Positions 26,530 through 36,075 of a DNA stretch of 64,000 bases are shown here, in pieces. Numbering within the stretch: position 1 is the stretch's first letter; each line of letters starts with the position of its first letter. Source of the DNA: Nocardioides sp. CER19. Its GTDB lineage: Bacteria; Actinomycetota; Actinomycetes; Propionibacteriales; Nocardioidaceae. The notes under the pieces are model-generated. The model saw nothing but the letters and a program-made list of their open reading frames with translations, was not told the DNA's origin and did no database searches. Where the stretch lies: contig NZ_JARVWS010000002.1 in the NCBI RefSeq assembly GCF_029846275.1, positions 558,001 to 622,000 on the forward strand, in the 5' to 3' direction. The translations under genes and the position numbers were made by a program.

Positions 26530-29415
26530 ATGACCGAGACGGTGAGCGGCACGACCCGGAAGGGTGCGGCCGGGGCGGGGCTCCACATCGAGCGGGTGTT
26601 CAGCACCGAAGGTGTGCACCCTTACGACGAGATCGCCTGGGAGCGACGCGACGTCGTCCAGACCAACTGGAAGACCGGTGAGACCGTCTTCGAGCAGCGG
26701 GGCGTCGAGTTCCCCGACTTCTGGTCGGTGAACGCGTCCACGATCGTCACGACCAAGTACTTCCGTGGCGCCGTCGGGACCGACGTACGCGAGTGGAGCC
26801 TCAAGCAGCTCATCGACCGCGTCGTGAAGAAGTACGTCGCGAGCGGCGTGGAGAACGGCTACTTCGCCACCACGACCGACGCCGAGACCTTCGAGCACGA
26901 GCTCACCTGGCTGCTCGTGCACCAGTACTTCTCGTTCAACAGCCCCGTCTGGTTCAACGTCGGCACCGAGGCGCCCCAGCAGGTCTCCGCCTGCTTCATC
27001 CTCTCGGTCGACGACTCGATGGACTCGATCCTCAACTGGTACAAGGAGGAGGGCTTCATCTTCAAGGGCGGCTCCGGTGCCGGCCTCAACCTCTCCCGCA
27101 TCCGCTCCTCCAAGGAGCTGCTCTCCTCCGGCGGCACCGCCTCGGGCCCCGTCTCCTTCATGCGCGGTGCCGACGCCTCGGCCGGCACGATCAAGTCCGG
27201 TGGCGCCACCCGTCGCGCCGCCAAGATGGTCGTGCTCGACGTCGACCACCCCGACATCGAGGAGTTCGTGCAGACGAAGGCGCGCGAGGAGGACAAGATC
27301 CGCGCCCTCCGTGACGCCGGCTTCGACATGGACCTGGGTGGCGCCGACATCCACTCGGTGCAGTACCAGAACGCCAACAACTCGGTTCGCGTCTCCGACG
27401 AGTTCATGCGCGCCGTCGAGGACGGCAAGAAGTTCGGCCTGCGCGCCCGCATGACCGGTGAGGTCATCGAAGAGGTCGACGCCCGCGAGCTGTTCCGCAA
27501 GATCGCCGTCGCCGCGTGGGAGTGCGCCGACCCGGGCCTGCAGTACGACGACACGATCAACGACTGGCACACCAACCCGGAGACGGGCCGCATCACCGGC
27601 TCCAACCCGTGCTCGGAGTACATGTCGCTCGACAACTCCTCCTGCAACCTGGCCTCGCTCAACCTGCTGAAGTTCCTCAACGAGGACAACACCTTCGACG
27701 TCGTCCGCTTCCAGCAGGCCTGCGAGCTCGTCTTCACCGCGATGGACATCTCCATCTGCTTTGCCGACTTCCCGACCGAGAAGATCGGCCAGACGACGCG
27801 CGACTACCGCCAGCTCGGCATCGGCTACGCCAACCTCGGCGCGCTGCTGATGGCGCTCGGCCTCGGCTACGACACCGAGGGCGGCCGCACCCTGGCCGCC
27901 GGCATCACCTCGCTGATGACCGGTGCGGGCTACAAGCGCTCCGCCGAGCTCGCCGGCGTCGTCGGCCCCTACGCCGGCTATGCCCGCAACGCCGAGGCGC
28001 ACCAGCGCGTCATGCGCAAGCACCGCGCGGCGTCCGACGAGATCCGCTCGGTCAACGCGGTCGACGCCCCGGTCATCAAGGCCGCGGCGAAGGCGTGGAC
28101 CGACGTCGTCGAGACCGGCAAGCTCAACGGCTTCCGCAACGCGCAGGCCTCGCTGCTCGCGCCGACCGGCACCATCGGCTTCATGATGGACTGCGACACC
28201 ACCGGCATCGAGCCCGACTTCTCCCTGGTGAAGTTCAAGAAGCTCGTCGGCGGCGGTTCGATGCAGATCGTCAACCTGACCATCCCGCGTGCGCTCAAGA
28301 AGCTCGGCTACCAGCCGGAGCAGATCGAGGCGATCGTCGACTACATCGCCGAGAACGGCCACGTCGTCGACGCGCCCGGCCTCAAGCCGGAGCACTACGA
28401 GGTCTTCGACACCGCCATGGGTAAGCGCGCCCTGGCGCCGATGGGCCACGTGCGGATGATGGCGGCGGTCCAGCCGTTCCTGTCCGGCGCGATCTCCAAG
28501 ACCGTCAACCTGCCGGAGACGGCCACGGTCGAGGAGATCGAGGACGTCTACATGGAGTCGTGGAAGCTCGGCCTCAAGGCCACCGCGATCTACCGCGACA
28601 ACTGTAAGGTCGGCCAGCCGCTCTCCGACGCCAAGGCCGAGGTCAAGACCGACGCCGCCTCCGCGACCGAGGTCGTCGAGAAGGTCGTCGAGAAGGTCGT
28701 CTACGCCCCGACCCGCAAGCGCCTGCCGAAGTCCCGCGTCTCGCGCACCACCTCCTTCACGGTCGGTGGCGCCGAGGGCTACATGACCTCCGGTGCTCAC
28801 GAGGACGGCTCGCTCGGCGAGATCTTCCTCAAGCTCGGCAAGCAGGGCTCGACCCTGGCCGGCGTCATGGACGCCTTCTCGATCGCGGTGTCGATCGGCC
28901 TGCAGTACGGCGTCCCGCTTGAGACCTACGTCTCGAAGTTCACCAACCTGCGCTTCGAGCCGGCCGGTCTGACCGACGACCCCGACGTGCGGATGAGCCA
29001 GTCGATCATGGACTACATCTTCCGACGCCTGGCGCTCGACTACCTGCCGTTCGACCAGCGCTCCGCCCTCGGCATCTACACCGCCGACGAGCGCCAGCGC
29101 TACCTCGAGACCGGCTCCTACGAGCCCCTCGAGGAGACCGGCTCGGCGGCCGAGCTCATCGCCTCCCCCGAGCACACCATCGAGGCCGAGGTCGTCGAGG
29201 AGACCGTCGTCGAGGACGCGACGGGTGTCGAGGACGTCACCGGCGCCGAGGACGCTCCGGCCGCCAAGACCGCCCACACCACCGCCGAGCTCCTCGAGCT
29301 CATCAGCGGCACCGCGGTCGACAGCCCGCTCTGCTTCACGTGCGGTACGAAGATGCGCCCCGCCGGGTCGTGCTACGTCTGCGAGGGCTGCGGCAGCACC
29401 AGCGGCTGCAGCTGA
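26530..29415 (+). CDS. nrdJ: adenosylcobalamin-dependent ribonucleotide reductase (class II)
   Basis: A 961-residue class II reductase that makes deoxyribonucleotides without oxygen, using coenzyme B12. The core shows the substrate loop FFSFNSPVWFNVG, the first active-site cysteine in QVSACFIL, the NPCSEYMSLDNSSCNLASLNL segment with the thiyl cysteine, and APTGTIGFMMDCDTTGIEPD near residue 550. An acidic linker (about 880-925) leads to the C-terminal CFTCGTKM and CYVCEGCG cysteines, which re-reduce the active site. It follows nrdR, its expected repressor. No class I reductase is present in this window. Confidence 0.97.
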   Translation: MTETVSGTTRKGAAGAGLHIERVFSTEGVHPYDEIAWERRDVVQTNWKTGETVFEQRGVEFPDFWSVNASTIVTTKYFRGAVGTDVREWSLKQLIDRVVKKYVASGVENGYFATTTDAETFEHELTWLLVHQYFSFNSPVWFNVGTEAPQQVSACFILSVDDSMDSILNWYKEEGFIFKGGSGAGLNLSRIRSSKELLSSGGTASGPVSFMRGADASAGTIKSGGATRRAAKMVVLDVDHPDIEEFVQTKAREEDKIRALRDAGFDMDLGGADIHSVQYQNANNSVRVSDEFMRAVEDGKKFGLRARMTGEVIEEVDARELFRKIAVAAWECADPGLQYDDTINDWHTNPETGRITGSNPCSEYMSLDNSSCNLASLNLLKFLNEDNTFDVVRFQQACELVFTAMDISICFADFPTEKIGQTTRDYRQLGIGYANLGALLMALGLGYDTEGGRTLAAGITSLMTGAGYKRSAELAGVVGPYAGYARNAEAHQRVMRKHRAASDEIRSVNAVDAPVIKAAAKAWTDVVETGKLNGFRNAQASLLAPTGTIGFMMDCDTTGIEPDFSLVKFKKLVGGGSMQIVNLTIPRALKKLGYQPEQIEAIVDYIAENGHVVDAPGLKPEHYEVFDTAMGKRALAPMGHVRMMAAVQPFLSGAISKTVNLPETATVEEIEDVYMESWKLGLKATAIYRDNCKVGQPLSDAKAEVKTDAASATEVVEKVVEKVVYAPTRKRLPKSRVSRTTSFTVGGAEGYMTSGAHEDGSLGEIFLKLGKQGSTLAGVMDAFSIAVSIGLQYGVPLETYVSKFTNLRFEPAGLTDDPDVRMSQSIMDYIFRRLALDYLPFDQRSALGIYTADERQRYLETGSYEPLEETGSAAELIASPEHTIEAEVVEETVVEDATGVEDVTGAEDAPAAKTAHTTAELLELISGTAVDSPLCFTCGTKMRPAGSCYVCEGCGSTSGCS

Positions 29416-29438
29416 TCAGTCACTGATCGCCCCTCTGT

Positions 29439-29473
29439 GGAGCGCCACGGTCACCAGGTGACCGTGGCGCTCC
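29439..29473. terminator. strong terminator hairpin after nrdJ
   Basis: GGAGCGCCACGGTCAC and GTGACCGTGGCGCTCC form a perfect 16-bp stem with a 3-base loop, followed by TCAGCTTTC. Confidence 0.85.
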
Positions 29474-29664
29474 TCAGCTTTCGGGCCGAGTAGGCCGCTA
29501 CACCTCGAGAGGTTCGCGGGTCGTGCCCAATGTCGGGTATGGCCGACCGGCGTTCCAGCAGCCCTCCGCCCCGCGTTGCCAAGATCGTTGGTGCCGTTGT
29601 GGCGGACTGTGGCGCCGCGCATCGTGACGCCACCACGAGGTCATCAAGGTCTCGGGAGGCAGAG

Positions 29665-31215
29665 GTGACTCAGCACAGCAGAGCCCGGGTGCGGTGCAGC
29701 CTGCGTCTGCTGGGTGGGTGGCAGCTGACCGCCGGTGGAGAGCACATCGTTCTGAGCGATCGCCAACAGCGAGTCACCGCCGTGCTCGGCCTCACCGGAC
29801 GAAGCAGCCGGGTGCGCGTCGCCGGCCTCCTCTGGCCCGACAGCTCGGACGACCGGGCGCTGATGAGCCTGGATCGTGCCGTTCTCGAGACAGAGAGGCA
29901 CTGTCCCGAGCTGCTGCGGGCCGACCACCTCGGCGTCTGGCTGGATCCTGACGTCGAGGTCGACGTGGACGAGCTCAGGCGTACCGCGGCGGCGACCGAG
30001 GACGCGCTGGCCGAAGGCTCGGCCGGGGCACTGCTGGGCCGGCTGGTGGGGGAGCCCCTCCTTCCCGACTGGTACGACGAGTGGGTGCTGCCCGAGCGCG
30101 AGCGCCTCGAGCGGCTGCGGGCCCGAGCGTTGGCGCGGGTCGCTCGATACGCGCTCGAGGCCGGTGACCTGGCGCTCGGTGTCGATGCGGCGAGCGCCGC
30201 CACCCACGCCGATCCACTCCTCGAGTCGGCGGCTGAGCTCGCGATCCGTGCCCATCTCGGACGTGGTGACCCCGGCAGTGCCCTGCTCGAGTTCGACCGC
30301 CACTGCGACGCCGTCAGGGAGGAGTTCGGCGTCCTGCCGTCGAGCGCCGTCCTCGAGCTGATCGAGTCCGCCTTCGCGGAGTCGCGGACCGCAGCGGATC
30401 GCCCGGGAGGGGAGAACCCGGAGTTCGCCGCTCTCGTCGATCCTGAACTCCCGACGTCGGACCTCCCGGAGGCGGAGACCGCGGGTCGACCGGGTGAGCC
30501 GGTCGGGTCCACCGGTGGTCGGGGCCGGGCCAAGACCGTGCGGCTCCTGGGTGCGGTCGCGTTGCTGCTGGCCGCCTCGCTCACCGTGCTCACCGTGCTC
30601 GCCGTCAGCCTCACGCCCGGTGACGGCGACAACGGTGCCGACGACGGTGCGGGTCGCGACACCGGTGCGTCGGCGACACCGGTGCACCCGCAGACGAAGG
30701 TGCTTCCAGCCGCCCACGTGTCCCGCAAGAGCACGATGCTGGTCCGCGTCGTCGGTGCCGCCGGCGGCCGTGCCGCCTTCCTGGTCCGGACGGCGACGCG
30801 GCCGGCGCTGGTCCGTCTCGAGCTTCGCGGGGACGACGGCAGGACGATCGTGCGCAGGGTGTGGGTGCGCAGCTCCGAAGGCCGCCCCCTGACGCTGGGC
30901 GGTCTCCGACCGGGGACCTACCTCTGGCGGGCGACCTCGCCGGTCGCGTCCACGGTGCGTGGACGGCTCCGCGTGCCCAGCCCGCCTGTCGCCGTACCCG
31001 TGGACGCTCGCGCGGGCACCACCATCGAGGCTGCCGGATCACCGTCTGGCGCCCGGTCGGCCCCCGCGACCCCGGTGTCGACCGTGTCCACCACCCCTGC
31101 GGCGCCGGCCCCACCGTCCAGCGGCGGCAGCTCGCAGCCGCATCCCAGCTCACGACCTCACCCCGCCGGCCAGCCGAAGGACCCCGGCACCCGTCCGCCG
31201 CCACCCGTCGGCTGA
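29665..31215 (+). CDS. membrane-anchored BTAD (SARP-like) regulator
   Basis: A 516-residue protein. Residues 1-90 look like a winged-helix DNA-binding domain (LRLLGGWQLTAGGEHIVLSDRQQRV) and 95-235 are the bacterial transcriptional activator domain of helical repeats (WYDEWVLPERERLERLR). A single transmembrane helix lies at about 292-316 (LLGAVALLLAASLTVLTVLAV). Outside is a beta-rich domain (about 345-430) and a Pro/Ser/Thr-rich tail to the end. SARP-type regulators are normally soluble, so this arrangement suggests direct sensing across the membrane. The GTG at 29665 has GGGAGG 6 bases upstream. The next gene starts 10 bases after the stop. Confidence 0.8.
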   Translation: MTQHSRARVRCSLRLLGGWQLTAGGEHIVLSDRQQRVTAVLGLTGRSSRVRVAGLLWPDSSDDRALMSLDRAVLETERHCPELLRADHLGVWLDPDVEVDVDELRRTAAATEDALAEGSAGALLGRLVGEPLLPDWYDEWVLPERERLERLRARALARVARYALEAGDLALGVDAASAATHADPLLESAAELAIRAHLGRGDPGSALLEFDRHCDAVREEFGVLPSSAVLELIESAFAESRTAADRPGGENPEFAALVDPELPTSDLPEAETAGRPGEPVGSTGGRGRAKTVRLLGAVALLLAASLTVLTVLAVSLTPGDGDNGADDGAGRDTGASATPVHPQTKVLPAAHVSRKSTMLVRVVGAAGGRAAFLVRTATRPALVRLELRGDDGRTIVRRVWVRSSEGRPLTLGGLRPGTYLWRATSPVASTVRGRLRVPSPPVAVPVDARAGTTIEAAGSPSGARSAPATPVSTVSTTPAAPAPPSSGGSSQPHPSSRPHPAGQPKDPGTRPPPPVG

Positions 31216-31225
31216 GGAGGCAGTC

Positions 31226-32749
31226 ATGTTCCGGTCCACCGCGATCCCCCGTTGGGGTCTCCTGCTCGTCACCCTCCTCCTGGGTGCGGTGCCGCTCGTC
31301 GCGGTGCCCACCGTCGTCGCCGGGTCGTCCCCGCACTCAGCCGCGCGCTGGGCCGGCTACCCGATCCCTCGCACCGGCCTCGCGGCCGGGGGCTGGATCG
31401 GCGGGTACCGCATCGGGCACACGCCGATCTTCCTGGTCACCCCGACCCGCCTGCCCAACCGCACGGGTTACCAGCGCGCCCGCCTCGTCGACGATCTCGA
31501 CGGTCGGCGCGGGGCCACGCGCGCCGAGACGAAGCGCGCGGCCTGGATCCTGTCCAAGTACGGCGGCTACCGCGACGCCGCGCAGGCGGCCGCCGTCGAC
31601 GCCAGCGTCTACGCCTTGCTTGTCGGCGGCCGCTGGAGGATCAACGGCGCTCAGGGTTCCCGGCGCATCGACCGGGCGGGTGACCCGTCGACGGTGCGGC
31701 GGTTCGCGCGGATCATGCTCAACCAGTCGCGCCGGCACGCCGGGCAGTACCGCGCGCGCGTGGCGGCGACGAACGCCGACGCCGGCGGCACGACCGAGGC
31801 GACGGTCACCGTCACCGACGGGCACGGACGGCCCGCCGCCGGCCTGCCCGTGACGGTCGCCGCCACGGGCGCCGCGCCGGTCCGGGCGGTGACCGGTGAC
31901 AACGGCAGGGCGGTGGCGCGGTTCGCGGCTCCCCGGCCCGGGTGGCGCCGCATCACCGCCACCGTGGGACAGGTCCCCGAGCACCGTCTCCACCTGAGGT
32001 TGCCGATCCGCTCACGTCAGGCGGCCGCCGCCGAGGGAGGCGTCCGGAGGACACTCGTCGCCGGCACGCGAGCCGGCGTACGGGGCTCGCAGACGCTGAG
32101 TCTCAAGGCCAGCCCGGCCACCGTGCTCCGGGGCTCGCCGGCACGGGTCACCGCCACCGTGACCGGCGACGGTACGACGCGCTCCGCCACCGGGACCCTC
32201 TACGGACCCTTCGCCGCGGCCTCGGCCGTCCAGTGTGCTGGTGCGGCGGTCGGGACCGTGAGGTCGAGCGTGCGGGGCAACGGCGCCTACACCCTGCCGG
32301 CCCTCAAGCCAGGCACCGCCGGCTACTACGTCTGGCGCGTGGCGGTCGCAGGCACTCCCACGGCGATTCCTGTCTCGGGGTGCGGGGCGACCACCACGGT
32401 CAAGGCGGTGGCCGCAGTCTCGGTGAAGGCGCTGAAGACGGAGATGGCACCCGGTCCCGCACCGGTCCAGGTGGGCCTGTCGGGCCTACCCACCTATCCG
32501 CCTTTCGACGTGACCCTCAACGTCTACGGCCCGTTCGCCACGAAGCAGGCGGTGACGGCCAGCAGCTGCTCGGGGGCGATCCACGCGACCGCGGTCCAGA
32601 AGATGAACGGAACCGACACGCTGACGCTCAACCCCTACCTGGACGCGACCGGCTGGTACGCGCTGCAGGCGACGGTCCCCGCGGGGGACCTCCGCCAGGG
32701 TTCGCAGTCGGCCTGTGCCGCCTCGGGCACCGTGCTGCACGTCTCCTGA
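31226..32749 (+). CDS. secreted multi-domain beta-sandwich protein, unknown function
   Basis: A 507-residue exported protein with a signal peptide (residues 1-32). Residues 33-165 form a helical/mixed domain (GGWIGGYRIG; AAVDASVYALLVGG) that faintly recalls thioester/TQXA-type surface domains but lacks their cysteine and TQ motif. Three Ig-like or prealbumin-like repeats follow; two share the segment LYGPFA or VYGPFA, then a cysteine pair. No cell-wall sorting signal is seen. GAGGAGG precedes the ATG. It is co-transcribed with the membrane-anchored BTAD regulator, so it may be its ligand, target or partner. Confidence 0.7.
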   Translation: MFRSTAIPRWGLLLVTLLLGAVPLVAVPTVVAGSSPHSAARWAGYPIPRTGLAAGGWIGGYRIGHTPIFLVTPTRLPNRTGYQRARLVDDLDGRRGATRAETKRAAWILSKYGGYRDAAQAAAVDASVYALLVGGRWRINGAQGSRRIDRAGDPSTVRRFARIMLNQSRRHAGQYRARVAATNADAGGTTEATVTVTDGHGRPAAGLPVTVAATGAAPVRAVTGDNGRAVARFAAPRPGWRRITATVGQVPEHRLHLRLPIRSRQAAAAEGGVRRTLVAGTRAGVRGSQTLSLKASPATVLRGSPARVTATVTGDGTTRSATGTLYGPFAAASAVQCAGAAVGTVRSSVRGNGAYTLPALKPGTAGYYVWRVAVAGTPTAIPVSGCGATTTVKAVAAVSVKALKTEMAPGPAPVQVGLSGLPTYPPFDVTLNVYGPFATKQAVTASSCSGAIHATAVQKMNGTDTLTLNPYLDATGWYALQATVPAGDLRQGSQSACAASGTVLHVS

Positions 32750-32751
32750 GA

Positions 32752-32774
32752 CATCCCGCGCCCAGCTCGGGATG
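32752..32774. terminator. small hairpin after the secreted-protein gene
   Basis: CATCCCG and CGGGATG pair over 7 bp with a 9-base loop, 3 bases after the stop codon. Confidence 0.45.
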
Positions 32775-32865
32775 CGAGGGAATCAAACGGCTGGTGGGAT
32801 CCTTGACCCGACCAGCGGGACACCGGTGTCCGCGCTCCCCGAACACCGACCGCTGAAAGAACCTC

Positions 32866-34134
32866 ATGACGACGACCGCCGAGCGTCCCAGCGCGGCCGC
32901 CACCACCGACGAGCCCCAGGAGTCACTCGGGCTGACGCTCGTGCTCGGGCTGCTGGTAGCCCTCGGGCCGTTCACGATCGACCTCTACCTGCCGGCCCTG
33001 CCGACCATCACCGACGAGCTCCACACGACGTCGTCGGCGGTACAGCTGACGCTCACCGGCACGCTGGCCGGTCTCGCGGTCGGGCAGCTCGTCCTCGGGC
33101 CGCTCTCGGACGCCTTCGGGCGCCGACGGCCGTTGCTGGCGGGCACGCTCGTGCACGTCCTGGCGTCGCTGGCCTGTGTCTTCGCGACCGACGTCGTGAC
33201 GCTCGGCGTGCTGCGGGTGCTGCAGGGGTTCGGCGCGGCCGCGGCGTCGGTGGTGGCGATCGCCGTGGTCCGCGACCTCTTCGACGGGCTGCGGGCCGCA
33301 CGGATGATCTCGCGGCTCATCCTCGTCATCGGCGCGTCCCCGGTGCTGGCGCCGACCGTCGGCGGCGAGCTGCTGCGGTGGACCGACTGGCGCGGCGTGT
33401 TCGTGGCACTGGCCGTGCTCGGCCTCGGTGTCACCGTGCTGGCCGGCGTACGGCTGCCCGAGACGTTGCCGCCCGAGCGTCGGCAGACCGGCGGCGCGCG
33501 CGGGACCGCACGGGCGTACGCCGCCCTGCTCGGTGACCGGACGTTCGTCGCGCTCGTGCTCGTCGCCGCCCTGATGATGTCGGCGCTGTTCGCCTACGTG
33601 GCCGGGTCGTCGTTCGTGCTGCAGGAGCAGTACGGGCTCAGCGAGCAGATGTTCGGGCTGGTGTTCGCCGTGAACTCCGTGGCGGTCATCGGCGCCAGCC
33701 AGGTCAACGTGTGGCTGCTGAACAGGTGGACGCCGGCCCAGATCCTCGTCGCCTCGACGGCGGTCGCAGTGGTCGGATCCGTGGTCCTCCTCGCTGTCGT
33801 CGTCGCGGACGTCGGCGGCGTCGTCGGGATGCTCGTCCCGCTGTTCGTCGTGCTCGGCGGCGTCGGGTTCGCCGGGCCGAACGCCCCCGCGCTCGGGCTC
33901 TCGCTGCACGGTGAGACCGCCGGCACCGCGGCCGCCCTCCTCGGCGCCGTCCAGTTCGGCCTGGGCGCGGTCACCGCGCCGCTCGTCGGCGCGCTGGGCA
34001 ACGACAGCGGGGCCATGGCCGTGGTCATCATCGGTAGCACCGCGCTCTCGGCGGTCGTTCTCGTGTTCGGCGTACGGCTGCCCGTGCTGCACGCGATCGA
34101 CACGAGCGAGGCCGACGCGTTCGTCGGGCACTGA
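32866..34134 (+). CDS. MFS multidrug exporter, Bcr/CflA type
   Basis: A 422-residue protein with twelve predicted helices. The first helix motif PFTIDLYLPALPTI and the loop GPLSDAFGRRRPLL (MFS motif A) are typical of the Bcr/CflA group of proton-driven drug exporters; FGAAAASVVAIAVVRDLF is the matching motif C region. It probably exports drugs or small metabolites such as sulphonamides or bicyclomycin-like compounds; the substrate is not known. The ATG at 32866 has a weak GAAAGAA site. Confidence 0.9.
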   Translation: MTTTAERPSAAATTDEPQESLGLTLVLGLLVALGPFTIDLYLPALPTITDELHTTSSAVQLTLTGTLAGLAVGQLVLGPLSDAFGRRRPLLAGTLVHVLASLACVFATDVVTLGVLRVLQGFGAAAASVVAIAVVRDLFDGLRAARMISRLILVIGASPVLAPTVGGELLRWTDWRGVFVALAVLGLGVTVLAGVRLPETLPPERRQTGGARGTARAYAALLGDRTFVALVLVAALMMSALFAYVAGSSFVLQEQYGLSEQMFGLVFAVNSVAVIGASQVNVWLLNRWTPAQILVASTAVAVVGSVVLLAVVVADVGGVVGMLVPLFVVLGGVGFAGPNAPALGLSLHGETAGTAAALLGAVQFGLGAVTAPLVGALGNDSGAMAVVIIGSTALSAVVLVFGVRLPVLHAIDTSEADAFVGH

Positions 34135-34200
34135 CGCCTCTCGGCGCTTCACCCCTTCCAGGGTGGGGCGCGAACCCGTCGGGCGTGGTTCGGTGCCCTC

Positions 34201-35028
34201 ATGTGCAGATGGATGGCGTACTACGGCGACCCGATCCTGGCGGAGGACCTGATCTTCCGGCCGGTGCACTCGATCATCGACCAGAGCCTCGACTCCAAGA
34301 TGGGCGCGACGACGACCAACGGCGACGGCTTCGGGATCGGCTGGTACGGCGAGGGGCCCGAGCCGGCGATCTACAAGAACATCAGTCCCGCCTGGAACGA
34401 CGCGAACCTCCACGAGATCGCCCGGCAGATCCGCAGCCCCCTGCTCTTCGCGCACGTCCGTGCGTCCACGGGGACGGCTGTGCAGCGCAGCAACTGCCAC
34501 CCGTTCCGGTGGGGGCGTTGGATGTGGATGCACAACGGCGTCCTCGCGAACTTTCACGACATGAAGCGCGACCTCATGCTCCACGTCGACCCGACCATCT
34601 ACGCCGACATGGAGGGCTCGACCGACTCCGAGATGCTGTTCTTCCTGGCGCTGTCCTTCGGCCTCACTGACGACCCCGTGGGCGCTGTCGAGCGTGCGGT
34701 GGGGCTCGTGGAGAAGGTGGCTGCCGACCACGGCATCGTGCACCCGGTCCAGATGACCGTCGCCACCGCCAACGGCGAGTCGATCTGGATCTTCAGGTAC
34801 TCCAGCGAGGGCAAGTCCCGGAGTCTCTTCTTCTCGCTCAACGTGGACCGGTTGAAGGAGCTCTACCCGGACAACGAGGTCATCGCCCGCGCCGGCGAGG
34901 AGACGCGGCTGGTCGTCTCCGAGCCCCTCGGAAACCTCCCGGGTGCCTGGAACGAGGTCCCCGAGTCGTCGGTCGGCGTCATCCGGCCGGGCACCGACGA
35001 GATGCTCCCGTTCCGCCCGGTGGCCTGA
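34201..35028 (+). CDS. class II glutamine amidotransferase-like protein
   Basis: A 275-residue N-terminal-nucleophile protein. The catalytic cysteine is Cys2 after methionine removal (MCRWMAYYG). NGDGFGIGWYG, AHVRASTG and HNGVLANF are the glutaminase-site motifs seen in EgtC and YafJ-type proteins. It has no attached synthetase domain. EgtC cleaves a gamma-glutamyl bond in ergothioneine synthesis, but no egt genes lie nearby, so function is open. Its stop codon directly abuts the stop of the convergent oxygenase gene, with no base between. Confidence 0.88.
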   Translation: MCRWMAYYGDPILAEDLIFRPVHSIIDQSLDSKMGATTTNGDGFGIGWYGEGPEPAIYKNISPAWNDANLHEIARQIRSPLLFAHVRASTGTAVQRSNCHPFRWGRWMWMHNGVLANFHDMKRDLMLHVDPTIYADMEGSTDSEMLFFLALSFGLTDDPVGAVERAVGLVEKVAADHGIVHPVQMTVATANGESIWIFRYSSEGKSRSLFFSLNVDRLKELYPDNEVIARAGEETRLVVSEPLGNLPGAWNEVPESSVGVIRPGTDEMLPFRPVA

Positions 35029-35928
35029 CTACCGCCCGAACATCGCCGGCGGCAGCGCCTGCAACGCCCGGCTGCCGAGTCCGCGGGTGGCCTGAGCGAC
35101 CTGGTCGGAACGCCAGGGCGCAGCCGGCATGACCTTGCGGGGCTCGCGGGTGCTCCAGGAGAACGTGACCGAGTAGCGGTCGCGGGCGACCGGCGGCTTG
35201 GCGCGGTGGAGGATCTGGCAGTTGTCGGCCATGACGGCCGTCCACTGTGGGCCGACGGCCTGCACCCACTCCGAGCGGGGTACGACGGCCTCCATCCGCT
35301 CGTCGGGGACGAACCCGCCGACGTACCGCAGCTCCCGGACCGCGTCCCGCGAGCGGGGGAGCGGGACGTAGGTGAACGGGCCGCCGTCGTCGTCGACGTC
35401 GTTGAGCCACACGAGGATCTTGAGGTTGCGCTCGTCCTCGACGTCGCGGTGCCACTGGCGCACGCCGACGGTCTTGGCGTCGGCGACGTCGCGGCGGACC
35501 AAGGCGCCGAAGTAGTAGGCCGGCATGCCCAGGTGGTGCTCGACGAGGTCGAGCACCTCGTCCTGCAGGCCCCACTGGAAGAGCCGCTCGTCTGAGAGCA
35601 TGTCGTCGCGGGACAGGCAGATGGAGCCGTCGCCGTCCACGGGTGTGTCGGGTCCGACCGCGGCGAGCATCTTGGCGTGCTCGCTGAGGAGTGGCTTGAC
35701 CTCGTCGATGCCGGGGAGCGCCAGGTCGTCCCAGGGGCCGACCAGGGCGCCGTACTGCTCGAGGGTCGCCACCTGCGCCCGGCCGCGCTCGTCGAGCGGG
35801 CGCAGACGCGGTCGGTAGGCGGCCATCTGCGCCGCTCGCCGGGACTCCGCGTAGTGCGTGGCAGGAGGGAACTTCGCGATCAGCTCACGCTTGGCGCGGT
35901 TGCTGACGCGGTCGAAGGTTGCGCGCAT
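35029..35928 (-). CDS. phytanoyl-CoA dioxygenase-like 2OG-Fe(II) oxygenase
   Basis: A 299-residue protein. The iron-binding motif HxD appears in RQWHRDVEDE, and the distal histidine with the 2-oxoglutarate-binding arginine in CQILHRAKPPVARDRYSVTF. The spacing fits phytanoyl-CoA dioxygenase-like hydroxylases, which use oxygen and 2-oxoglutarate. The substrate is unknown. The ATG at 35928 follows CAGGAG at 7 bases; an in-frame TTG two codons earlier is less likely. Confidence 0.82.
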   Translation of the reverse strand: MRATFDRVSNRAKRELIAKFPPATHYAESRRAAQMAAYRPRLRPLDERGRAQVATLEQYGALVGPWDDLALPGIDEVKPLLSEHAKMLAAVGPDTPVDGDGSICLSRDDMLSDERLFQWGLQDEVLDLVEHHLGMPAYYFGALVRRDVADAKTVGVRQWHRDVEDERNLKILVWLNDVDDDGGPFTYVPLPRSRDAVRELRYVGGFVPDERMEAVVPRSEWVQAVGPQWTAVMADNCQILHRAKPPVARDRYSVTFSWSTREPRKVMPAAPWRSDQVAQATRGLGSRALQALPPAMFGR

Positions 35929-36075
35929 CGTCAAACTCCTGATTGGGGGGAGGTTGGGGCTCTGCCCGCTGCTGAGCGAGCCGACTGCGTGTCCACGGGC
36001 CAGACTCCTCCGCTGCGAGCGGCGCTCTTCGCGTGCGGGCGGGGGTCACCACTATTGGGTACGACGCCGGGGCCG

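Noticed and set aside
26212-29277. Long minus-strand frame opposite nrdJ
   Set aside because: nrdJ is certain from its active-site motifs. The antisense protein is repetitive and without recognisable segments.
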